Assembly (NCBI GenBank): GCA_021323655.1
Contig: JAJPKO010000057.1
Location: 34,447 to 98,446 of the forward strand
Length of the DNA: 64,000 bases
DNA from: Acidobacteriaceae bacterium
Lineage (GTDB): Bacteria > Acidobacteriota > Terriglobia > Terriglobales > Acidobacteriaceae
Reading direction: 5' to 3'
In this document: positions 54,523 to 62,191 of the stretch, in pieces
Position numbering within the stretch: position 1 is the first letter of the stretch
How the letters are laid out: the number at the start of each line of letters is the position of its first letter
The notes under the pieces: generated by a model
The model's input: the letters and a program-made list of their open reading frames with translations, nothing else
Database searches by the model: none
Told to the model about the DNA's origin: nothing
Program-made: the position numbers and the translations under genes

Positions 54523-54861
54523 TTAAGAGACATCCTGCAATTGTCTGAGAAGCTTCAGTAGTGCTACCTGAACAGCGTCCGTTTTATCCAACAGGAATTG
54601 TTCTTTGCTTAAGCCAGAAACAAAATCAATTGCGTCAAGTGCGACTTGCCGCATGTGCTGAGTGCACCCGATTCCTGAATTTTGCAGGTAATGCGCCGGG
54701 GGCAAAGCATCCACAGAAATACCGAGAAGCTCTTCCAACTCAACTTGCAGGCCACCAAGGTCATTGCAGGCCACCAAGGTCAAAGAGGGTGGCTTATGGC
54801 AGTGGTCAACCAGAACATCCAGATCGCTGTGATCATGGCCTGCTCCATGCAGCGTGGATCC
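54523..54861 (-). pseudogene. MNT nucleotidyltransferase - HEPN (HepT) module remnant
   Basis: The minus strand reads GSTLHGAGHDHSDLDVLVD, the GS...DxD active site of a MNT nucleotidyltransferase, then DLGGLQVELEELLGISVDAL of the same family. It runs without a break into MRQVALDAIDFVSGLSKEQF, the first helix of a HepT-type HEPN protein, and stops. The MNT start and the HEPN RNase motif are missing, so a two-gene toxin-antitoxin module has been deleted and fused. A 19-base tandem duplication (54745-54782) lies in the MNT part. It fills the gap between priA and HU. Confidence 0.7.
54745..54782. repeat. 19-base perfect tandem duplication
   Basis: TTGCAGGCCACCAAGGTCA occurs twice head to tail (54745-54763 and 54764-54782). 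As 19 is not a multiple of three, it shifts the frame; in the MNT remnant this shift happens to keep the reading open into the family-typical segment. Confidence 0.9.
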
Positions 54862-54903
54862 AGCGGGGTCTGTGCTGCTCCAGTGCGATGGAGGACCGCA
54901 TGG

Positions 54904-55173
54904 CTAATCCGACAGGTGCAGCTCTTTGCCGGGCTTGAAGCGCACAGCCTTGCCGGGAGCAATCGTAACCTCGGCGCCGGTGCGGGGGTTGCGCCCGATT
55001 CCGGTCTTTCGCGGCCGAACGGTGAAGACGCCGAATCCGCGTAACTCAATGCGGTCACCTGAGGCAAGAGACTTCTTCAGACTGTCAAAAACCTTGTCCA
55101 CTGCCGCTTCAGCCTTGTTTCTTGGCAACCCGGTACGGTCAATCACGTGGTGGATAATGTCCTGTTTAATCAA
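54904..55173 (-). CDS. hup: HU/IHF-type DNA-bending protein
   Basis: The 89-residue protein is a typical histone-like HU: DIIHHVIDRTGLPRNKAEAA, the beta-arm GIGRNPRTGAEVTI and the C-terminal RFKPGKEL. It binds DNA as a dimer and shapes the nucleoid. Translation starts at a TTG seven bases after AAGGAG, as for purH. Its promoter (TTGACA, 17 bases, TACTAT) overlaps the divergent dcd promoter. Confidence 0.95.
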   Translation of the reverse strand: MIKQDIIHHVIDRTGLPRNKAEAAVDKVFDSLKKSLASGDRIELRGFGVFTVRPRKTGIGRNPRTGAEVTIAPGKAVRFKPGKELHLSD

Positions 55174-55226
55174 GGCGTTTCTCCTTTTTCTGCAAGGTTT
55201 TGTTGCAAACTGACCGGCTACAGTGG

Positions 55227-55255
55227 ATAGTAGAAAGCTTCTCCGGCATTGTCAA
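55227..55255 (-). promoter_or_regulatory. Promoter of the HU gene
   Basis: On the minus strand the consensus -35 TTGACA (55255-55250) is 17 bases from TACTAT (55232-55227), about 55 bases before the TTG start. It is the best sigma-70-type promoter seen in the window. Confidence 0.75.
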
Positions 55256-55277
55256 CGTTTCTGTTGTCACATAAGAT
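55249..55277 (+). promoter_or_regulatory. Promoter of dcd, overlapping the HU promoter
   Basis: TTGTCA (55249-55254) is 17 bases from TAAGAT (55272-55277). Its -35 hexamer shares five base pairs with the -35 of the opposite HU promoter, so the two polymerases should exclude each other. Confidence 0.6.
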
Positions 55278-55332
55278 GCAGATTTCAGGCAGATTATCTG
55301 GTACACATATAGAGAAAACAGGCAGGAGTTCG

Positions 55333-55887
55333 ATGTCTATAAAAAGTGACCGCTGGATCCGCGAAATGGCGACGAAGCACGGGATGATTCACCCTTTCAG
55401 CGAAAAGCAGGTAAAGGAAGGCGTGGTGTCCTATGGTTTATCATCTTACGGGTACGATTTACGTGTTTCTGATGAATTTAAAATATTTACGAACGTAAAT
55501 AGCGCTATTATTGATCCTAAGAAGTTTGACGAGCGGTCTTTTGTGACTGTGCAGGCCGAATCGGTCATTATTCCGCCGAATTCCTTTGCACTGGCGCGCT
55601 CGGTTGAGTATTTTAAGATTCCCCGTGATGTGCTGACGATCTGCGTAGGGAAATCCACCTATGCACGCTGTGGAATCATCGTGAATGTAACGCCTTTTGA
55701 GCCCGAATGGGAAGGATATGTCACGCTGGAAATCTCAAATACCACGCCGCTTCCGGCGCGTGTGTATGCAAATGAGGGCCTTTGCCAGATCCTCTTTTTC
55801 CAGTCCGATGAAGTCTGCGAAATCAGCTACGCTGACCGGAAGGGGAAGTACCAGAAGCAGCAGGGAATTGTGCTGCCGAAACTGTAG
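55333..55887 (+). CDS. dcd: dCTP deaminase
   Basis: Dcd converts dCTP to dUTP, feeding thymidylate synthesis. The 184-residue protein has the conserved blocks [37 protein letters not shown] and [20 protein letters not shown], with the catalytic Glu in TLEISN. AGGAG precedes the ATG at 55333. It is followed after seven bases by the LuxR-type regulator, with which it is probably co-transcribed. Confidence 0.94.
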   Translation: MSIKSDRWIREMATKHGMIHPFSEKQVKEGVVSYGLSSYGYDLRVSDEFKIFTNVNSAIIDPKKFDERSFVTVQAESVIIPPNSFALARSVEYFKIPRDVLTICVGKSTYARCGIIVNVTPFEPEWEGYVTLEISNTTPLPARVYANEGLCQILFFQSDEVCEISYADRKGKYQKQQGIVLPKL

Positions 55888-55894
55888 CTAGTGC

Positions 55895-56557
55895 ATGGTT
55901 GACCAGCGCCAATACGGAAAAAATCTGCGGGTGGGGCTCTTTGCCGCCGAGCCGATTCGCCTTGCCGGGTTGCGAAGCATTCTGGAAGAGATGCGCGGTC
56001 TGGCTTTACTAGAAGCAGACCCGGACGGTCTGGCGCAGATTGATTCTCTGGATGTTGCCGTCATCAGCGTTACCTGGCCGGAAGAGGCCATGGCGGCCAT
56101 CCACCGCCTGCGCGCTGCCCAGCCACATATTCGTACAGTTGTGATGACCACGGAATGCGACGACGAGAGCATCATCGCCGCCGTTTCCGCCGGGGCCAAG
56201 GGTTATCTTCTCGATTCAGCCACGCCTGAGGAAGTGATGCAGGCGATTGAAATTGTTGCCAGCGGTTCCATCTGGGCACCGCGGCATACGCTCTCGATGA
56301 TGGTGGATCGTATGCTGGCGCATGGCTCGCTCACTCCTCACTCCGCTCCACAATTTACCCAACGTGAACTGGAAGTCCTGCAATTGCTGGTCTCTGCCCG
56401 CTCCAATCGGGAAATTGCCCAGGCGCTCGGGATTGAGGTGAGAACGGTGAAGTCCTACATCGGGCGCATGATGAAGAAGGCAGGGGTGGGTAACCGGACT
56501 GCCCTTTCGGTTCACGCAGCCCGCAACGCCATTGTCTCACCTGGCCGGAACTTCTGA
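55895..56557 (+). CDS. NarL/LuxR-type regulator with pseudo-receiver domain
   Basis: Residues 10-125 have the length and secondary structure of a receiver domain, but the key residues are changed. The phospho-acceptor position is Ser58 in DVAVISVTWP, the acidic pair reads AAE (17-19), and the conserved Lys is Asp107 in GYLLDS. The C-terminal domain is a normal LuxR helix-turn-helix (FTQRELEVLQLLVSARSNRE and VRTVKSYIGRMMKKAGVGNR). It therefore probably binds DNA independently of phosphorylation, or senses something else. It lies seven bases after dcd with a weak ribosome site. Confidence 0.85.
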   Translation: MVDQRQYGKNLRVGLFAAEPIRLAGLRSILEEMRGLALLEADPDGLAQIDSLDVAVISVTWPEEAMAAIHRLRAAQPHIRTVVMTTECDDESIIAAVSAGAKGYLLDSATPEEVMQAIEIVASGSIWAPRHTLSMMVDRMLAHGSLTPHSAPQFTQRELEVLQLLVSARSNREIAQALGIEVRTVKSYIGRMMKKAGVGNRTALSVHAARNAIVSPGRNF

Positions 56558-56687
56558 CTTCACGCCATTTCCTCATTTACGTCTGAGTCAACAGATTAGT
56601 AACGAAGGTATGCCGACCTCCGTTATCTTGCGTGGTAATCACGATTAGCTTACAAACGTAATCAGCAACAACGCAGATCTGGGGAAC

Positions 56688-56717
56688 GGGGCTGGTAAAT
56701 ACAGCCCCCTTTTTTTC
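56688..56717 (+). terminator. Strong intrinsic terminator after the LuxR-type gene
   Basis: GGGGCTG (56688-56694) pairs with CAGCCCC around a seven-base loop and is followed by a run of about seven T residues. It lies 130 bases after the stop codon, so the transcript has a long 3' tail or a small RNA ends here. The remainder of the 330-base gap shows no gene. Confidence 0.85.
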
Positions 56718-56890
56718 TCTCGTGCGGAACTCTGCTGATAAATTCCTGCAAATCCTTCATCTTCCTCTCAACCCTGGGAACTCTGCTCGCATCACACGTG
56801 ACAGAGTTAAGCCGACGGGTGGCATATTCTGGATGGCCCGTTATAAAAAAGAAAGGAATTCAACCAGCACCAGTGGGAGAAAGAAAAACG

Positions 56891-57577
56891 ATGAGAAAGA
56901 TCCTGACATTGCTATGCATCGCGGGAATCTCGCTTCCCGTACTTGCCGCGAGTGATAAGGCCACCCTTGACGAGCGGTTGGAAAGTTCCCGGACGATTAT
57001 TGAACAGATTATGCAGACCCCGGACAAGAGCATTCCGGACAGCATCGTGAAACAAGCCACCTGCATTGCCGTTGTGCCGAGCTTGAAGAAGGCTGCATTC
57101 ATCGTTGGCGGGCAATATGGACAGGGTGTAGTTACCTGCCGCACAGGACGCGGATGGAGCGGTCCTGTATTTATTCGCATGGCTGGCGGTTCACTTGGAT
57201 TCCAGATTGGCGGGCAGGGAACTGATCTGGTTCTTGTGGCCGTAAACCAGAAGGGTATGCAGGACCTTCTGAAAAATAAATTCAAGATTGGCGGCGATGC
57301 GGCCGCTTCAGCCGGACCGGTGGGGCGCAATGCACAGGCCTCTACTGACTGGAAGCTGAATGCTGAGCTACTAACCTATTCGCGCAGCAAAGGTCTGTTT
57401 GCGGGTGTGGATCTGGATGGAACCACAGTCAGCCAGAACACGGAAGACACTACGACCCTCTATGGCGCCCCGCACACGTTTGATGAAATTCTGAAGGGCA
57501 ACGTACTGCCTCCGGCGGATGCAAAGCCTTTCCTTCGCACCGTGGCAAAGTATTTCCACTCCACGCAGAACCAGTAA
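56891..57577 (+). CDS. Secreted SYLF-domain (Ysc84-like) lipid-binding protein
   Basis: The 228-residue protein has a signal peptide (residues 1-20, ending VLAAS) followed by a SYLF domain: VPSLKKAAFIVGGQYGQGVV, GPVFIRMAGGSLGFQIGGQG and ELLTYSRSKGLFAGVDLDG. Eukaryotic members bind phosphoinositides; bacterial members are secreted and of unclear role, perhaps lipid binding in the periplasm. The ATG at 56891 has GGGAGAAAG upstream; the frame is open to 56798 without a signal peptide. Tandem hairpins follow. Confidence 0.88.
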   Translation: MRKILTLLCIAGISLPVLAASDKATLDERLESSRTIIEQIMQTPDKSIPDSIVKQATCIAVVPSLKKAAFIVGGQYGQGVVTCRTGRGWSGPVFIRMAGGSLGFQIGGQGTDLVLVAVNQKGMQDLLKNKFKIGGDAAASAGPVGRNAQASTDWKLNAELLTYSRSKGLFAGVDLDGTTVSQNTEDTTTLYGAPHTFDEILKGNVLPPADAKPFLRTVAKYFHSTQNQ

Positions 57578-57602
57578 TGTGGCTTGTTTAGATTTCAGCG
57601 CT

Positions 57603-57628
57603 CAGGGCTGCCTATAAAGGCAGCCCTG
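57603..57628 (+). terminator. Terminator after the SYLF gene
   Basis: CAGGGCTGCC pairs perfectly with GGCAGCCCTG around a six-base loop, followed by AATTTTT. Confidence 0.88.
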
Positions 57629-57657
57629 AATTTTTGCGGAGAAGGCTGATCCATACG

Positions 57658-57684
57658 AGACGCGCCTCTCTATGAGGCGCGTCT
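57658..57684. terminator. Second hairpin after the SYLF gene
   Basis: AGACGCGCCTC pairs perfectly with GAGGCGCGTCT around a five-base loop, followed by GAATTT. It forms a tandem pair with the terminator 30 bases before it, perhaps to insulate the phage-derived region. Confidence 0.7.
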
Positions 57685-57853
57685 GAATTTCTGGAGCAAA
57701 AGTATTCTCGCCAGCTTGCTCAAGATCAATGTCGAATAGGACCAGGTCGTGGCTGTGCGTTACGCGATGTCAAAGCCGAGTCATAATGAACGTCTATGAG
57801 CAGGAAAACCAGATAAGAATTGAATTCGCCGTTCAAAAACTAGGCAACACCAG

Positions 57854-58116
57854 CTAAAGCGCAATTTCAATCTAACCATTGAACAGTGGAACTTGATGTT
57901 TTTAACACAGGGCAAGCGTTGCGCGATATGCAGGACGTTTACAACGAAGCGTTGGGCAGCAGACCATGACCACAAGACCGGAAAAGTCAGAGCTATCTTT
58001 GTGGTGATTGCAATTCGATGCTTGGCCGCGCCAAAGACACCCCGGCAACATTGCTGTCTGCCGCTGAGTACCTACAGAGGCACAGCAACGCAGAACTGAA
58101 ATCCTTACCGCGCTAA
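57854..58116 (+). pseudogene. Phage-type recombination endonuclease VII remnant
   Basis: One frame reads LKRNFNLTIEQWN, then QGKRCAICRT and AADHDHKTGKVRA; near 57997 it must shift to continue CGDCNSMLGRAKDTPATLLS, ending with TAA at 58116. This is the CxxC, DHxHxTG, CxxCNxxLG order of T4 endonuclease VII-like Holliday-junction nucleases. The single frameshift makes it a pseudogene. It is the clearest sign of phage ancestry in the window. Confidence 0.78.
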
Positions 58117-59204
58117 AGGCGTTCCGGGCTGGCGAGTCTTCACCCAACCCTTTTTGCGTAGCCACAAGGAACAAGCCAATTCCAAGTCCTGCACCAATGG
58201 CTGTCATACCCATTTCATACCGCTCCATTACGGATGAATTCAAAGACAGCCAGCGCAATCACAACCACTATCAGAGCGTCTTTCTCATTCCTTCCCCTCA
58301 CGTTAATCGTACAGTGAGGACGGGAACACGCATAGCGATTTCATGGCCGCAGTTCGCGTCTCTGGCGTAGACCCCAGCTGCAACCCTTCTGGCTCCGGCA
58401 TAGCGTCCGGGGGCCTTTTTGTTGCCCTTCAAATAGCGGTACTTACCTAAAACTTGCTTAAACCGATGATTGCAATGTAAACAATCGTGATCGGGAGAGG
58501 TCTATGAGGAGTCGATCGAGATTTCTGCCAATCTCCAGAGGTACTGCGGTTAGGCTCGGTTACTAGCGTCGGCCGCTCTGTTCGCATTGCAAACACGCTG
58601 GAGACTTCAGGAAATTGCTTTGACTGGCGCTGTTCTCTTGCCTATAAGTTGGGCACGGTCCCCGTTGGGGAGGTTTTCACGTGGAACGCGTGAATAGATG
58701 GAGGAGGGGGAATGTGACAGCAGGTAGAAAAAAGGCCATGTGACCGGTTAGAAGCGGAATGTGTCTGTTTGTTAGCGGGCTGGTTCAGGGCAAGCGTCAG
58801 GTAACGACCACAGACATCGTAGGTACAGTAAACCGCGCCAGTGGTGACGGAAGAGCGACAACAGCGACAAAGACCTGTGGTTGGTGACGCAAAAGTGGCC
58901 GTATCGAGCACAGGAGATCTTACTCTCACTCTTTTGCAGGTGGACACTGATACGGTGAACTGTGGATTGGTGAGGATGTCAGCACAAATGACCACAGCAA
59001 CCTGCGGAAACGGGTGCTATTGACAGTGAAAAGGTGAATGTGCGTCGATCCTCCACCGAGCGGGGAAGTATTGGTCGATTCTCTAATCTTGAGCCAACAG
59101 CCGAGTCAGCCCGCAGTCAGGTACGCCATTTCTTTTGATGCCATGGGCTTTTCACCTTGAGCGTTTGTTGTTCGTAAGCAATGTTATTAAACGGGGATTG
59201 TGGA
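58117..59204. other. About 1.1 kb without recognisable genes
   Basis: Only small readings are present. One on the minus strand (58215-58301, GTG start) would encode a 28-residue single-span peptide containing DALIVVVIALAVFEF, as small phage genes do. A Cys-rich minus-strand reading around 58800-58900 is not recognisable. No repeats or tRNA were found. The block is probably phage or transposon debris, and its last part should contain the promoter for the gene at 59205. Confidence 0.5.
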
Positions 59205-62081
59205 ATGAAGAATTACAGCCGTCGTTTGTTTCTTCAGCTGGCAGGATCATTACCCATAACGGCGCAACGATCGCTGTGGGCCATGACAGATCAAAAGGAG
59301 AGCGCCAGCCGGGAGGAAGGTGTGCCCGGCAAAACAGATCCGCGCGCTGATGAAGCTTTGGGGAAGGCGTGTGTCTTTGCATATTACCCTTCCTTGCGGA
59401 AGTTGGCAGTCAAGCTAGACCTGCCCTCGGCGATGCAATCAGATGCTTGGGAGCGTTACAGTCTCGCAGCAGTTACGATTCGCGATAACGACCGGAAGTC
59501 AGACGTGGTCCATAAGCAGATGGAGTTATCGAAGGGCGCGGGAGAATCGTTGCTGGATCTGCCCGCTCTGGCGGACGGGACATACGAGCTGCGAGTGGCA
59601 CTGGGAGAGAGCGGCCCGTTTACAGCAAAGCAGTTCGAACACAAGAATTTTCCCTGGCTTGGGAATAAATTAGGGACCAGCAGAGAAGTTTACCCGCCCT
59701 ATCAGCCGATTCTTGTAGAGGGTCGGGAGGCCCGGGTAGTTTTGCGCTCGTACCGGATGAACGATCTGGGGTTATGGGACAGCGTGGTGAGCGAGGGACG
59801 GGAACTACTTGCGGCGCCTGTTACCCTGCATGTCTCCACCGATGAAGGGGAGGAACGCTGGCAATCTACAGCTGGTCAATGGGTTTCTGTTGAACCCGAT
59901 CGTGCCGTCTATAAAGCTGAAGCGAAGACCGGAGCAGTACAGGTTCACACAGTATCCACGATTGAGTATGACGGATGCATGAGGGTGGAGATGGAACTAC
60001 TCCCGGGCCGACAGCGGAGGAGAATACGGCGATTGTGGCTGGAGATACCGATTGCGGATCGCGAGGCGCCATTATTCCACTACGTAACCATGGAGGGCAT
60101 TCGGCGGAACTACGCCGGGGCGACACCGCGGGGTGGCAAGATCACCTGGATCAGCCCACCGGAGGGCACAGACGACCCTGACCAATGGCGAATGGTAGCA
60201 TACCCACCGCTCTGGAAAGCGGAGCCGGGCGGCGATGACGGGATCCTATGGACCTGCCGAGACACATCCCCGTGGAAGCGTGTGTCCAAGACCGACTTTG
60301 TACCCTACATCTGGCTGGGTGGTGGCGAGCGAGGAATTGCGTGGTTCGGGGATAATCCGCGAGGTTACGTGCTGGACTCGACCGGGACAATGCAGGTGTT
60401 GGAGCGGGCGGGAGAGAAGCTGATTCTACGGGTGGATCTAGTCAACAGGCCATGGGTACCGCAGGAGGGCCGGAAGATAGTATTTGGTCTGCAGGCGAGC
60501 CCGACGCGGCCAATGCCCGAAGGTTGGCGCTCAAGGGTGGCTGTTCCCGCCCTTCCCATCGGAGACATGGCATGCTGGGGTGGTCACGAATGCTCGGATA
60601 AGTACCCTGACGGCCATGATTTTCGTGTGGTAGACGAGATTATGAAGGTACGAAGGACGTGCGTACTCGATCCTACTGTCTTCGCAACGATTGATCAGGA
60701 GCGCCCTGCTTACTGGAAGCGGATAGGAACACAGGATCGGGTCTCTTCTCCGCGCACGAGTTGGCTGGACTGGGTGATCGCGGTAGCAATGGTCAACCTA
60801 GCGATCCCGCAGGAGGCGCAGAACGCCCGCCAGGGAGTCATTCTGGGCGCAGTTATGTCACCCTACCGGTATCACGTCGATGGAGCTGCCGGGGAGGGCC
60901 CGCCAGACAATCAGGCGAATCCGGTTTGGCTGACCGTTCCGCGAGATAACCTGTATCCGGAAGGAATACCCCAGCAGGTCGCCGATACGCCACTCGCCAT
61001 CTATTTTGAAGAACATGCCTCGGACATCGCGACGGAAGAGTGGATCGTCTATCAAGACGAGTGGCGGGCCATGCAATTTGCTTCAGACCGCAATGGGCCG
61101 TTTACTCAACTGCTTCCCGAGAATAACTTCAAGTATGGACACCAAGGCTGTCCAGTGAGTTATCGTGACTTTACACTGTGGTACGCCAACGAGTGGATGA
61201 AACGCGGGATAAGCATTTACCTCGATAACGTTTTCCTGGAAACCGACTACAACACCATGACTTCGGCAGCTTATGTTTCCGGGGATGGGGATATCCAGCC
61301 GGCTGCTCCGTTGTGGGATCAGCGGGAGTACTATAAGCGGCTTTGGGTGCTGGAACAAGAGTGGAATAAAAAGCTTCAGTATCCAATCATGATCACTCAT
61401 CACAGGACCAATACCCTCATGCTGCCTCTGCATACCTGGAGTGATGCGAGCTTGGATCTAGAGTGGTGGTGGTACGGGAGCCACGCTGGGGAATCAAGCG
61501 ATCCTCATCCCTTCCCGGCAGATTTCTTACTTGCAGAATCAGCCAGCCGGCAAATTGGGGGCTATCCGCACATCCTATATTCGGTGTTATCGATCCCGGA
61601 TAACCTTGCATTCAAGAGCCCACCAGATCCGCAGATGGTGGGCGCGGAATGGGGCATGCGCATGGTGCACGAAGGGATGCGTTGGCTATACCCGTTCGAG
61701 AACCGTGCCGCATTTGAGCCGGCACGTTCGTTTGAGAAGAAGCTGTGGGAGTTTGGGTACGGAACCGAAGACGTTGCCGTGATGAACTATTGGAGTGACG
61801 ATCCAGCGCTCACAGTGAGCGACCCTGAGACAAAGTGGCTGCTGCTGGCGCGCAGGCGCGACGCGAAGCTCCTTCTGGTGCTGCAAAGCTATCGTAAAGG
61901 AGATGTGGAGGTGACAGTTGAGTTGGATCCTCGAAAGCTCGGATTTGCACCTTCGCTGGCTGCCAAGGATGTGGAGACAGGGAAAACGGTAGTGCTGGTG
62001 GGCACACAAAAACCACAGCTAAAGATACCGCTCCCTGGGCTCTATGGAACCAAGGTGCTGGTGATTGGCTCCGAGGCTTAG
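59205..62081 (+). CDS. Secreted glycoside-hydrolase-like protein (DUF6067-like)
   Basis: The 958-residue protein starts at an ATG with a twin-arginine-like leader (NYSRRLFLQLAG). The rest has a beta-sandwich first half and a TIM-barrel-like second half with many Trp and acidic residues, for example PLFHYVTMEGIRRNY, MACWGGHECSDKYP and ISIYLDNVFLETDYN. The overall pattern recalls DUF6067/GH123-like sugar-active proteins, though I cannot name a catalytic pair with confidence. It lies 110 bases upstream of a second TIM-barrel protein, in a region flanked by phage and IS debris, so horizontal transfer is likely. Confidence 0.6.
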   Translation: MKNYSRRLFLQLAGSLPITAQRSLWAMTDQKESASREEGVPGKTDPRADEALGKACVFAYYPSLRKLAVKLDLPSAMQSDAWERYSLAAVTIRDNDRKSDVVHKQMELSKGAGESLLDLPALADGTYELRVALGESGPFTAKQFEHKNFPWLGNKLGTSREVYPPYQPILVEGREARVVLRSYRMNDLGLWDSVVSEGRELLAAPVTLHVSTDEGEERWQSTAGQWVSVEPDRAVYKAEAKTGAVQVHTVSTIEYDGCMRVEMELLPGRQRRRIRRLWLEIPIADREAPLFHYVTMEGIRRNYAGATPRGGKITWISPPEGTDDPDQWRMVAYPPLWKAEPGGDDGILWTCRDTSPWKRVSKTDFVPYIWLGGGERGIAWFGDNPRGYVLDSTGTMQVLERAGEKLILRVDLVNRPWVPQEGRKIVFGLQASPTRPMPEGWRSRVAVPALPIGDMACWGGHECSDKYPDGHDFRVVDEIMKVRRTCVLDPTVFATIDQERPAYWKRIGTQDRVSSPRTSWLDWVIAVAMVNLAIPQEAQNARQGVILGAVMSPYRYHVDGAAGEGPPDNQANPVWLTVPRDNLYPEGIPQQVADTPLAIYFEEHASDIATEEWIVYQDEWRAMQFASDRNGPFTQLLPENNFKYGHQGCPVSYRDFTLWYANEWMKRGISIYLDNVFLETDYNTMTSAAYVSGDGDIQPAAPLWDQREYYKRLWVLEQEWNKKLQYPIMITHHRTNTLMLPLHTWSDASLDLEWWWYGSHAGESSDPHPFPADFLLAESASRQIGGYPHILYSVLSIPDNLAFKSPPDPQMVGAEWGMRMVHEGMRWLYPFENRAAFEPARSFEKKLWEFGYGTEDVAVMNYWSDDPALTVSDPETKWLLLARRRDAKLLLVLQSYRKGDVEVTVELDPRKLGFAPSLAAKDVETGKTVVLVGTQKPQLKIPLPGLYGTKVLVIGSEA

Positions 62082-62191
62082 AAAGGAATGATCGACGACC
62101 GCCAGCTGAACTTATAGAAAGCTGCACTACACTTACAACCTTTGATGGTGAAAAGATCGGACAAGCCAGCTGCTTTTCTGGAGAAGTTGTT

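Noticed and set aside
57902..58258. Minus-strand reading of 118 codons with one hydrophobic stretch
   Set aside because: Most of it is the antisense of the endonuclease VII remnant, which has clear motifs on the plus strand.
58642..58995. Minus-strand Cys-rich reading of 117 codons
   Set aside because: Cysteine pairs are present but the sequence matches no family I know and lacks a ribosome site; it lies in degraded DNA.
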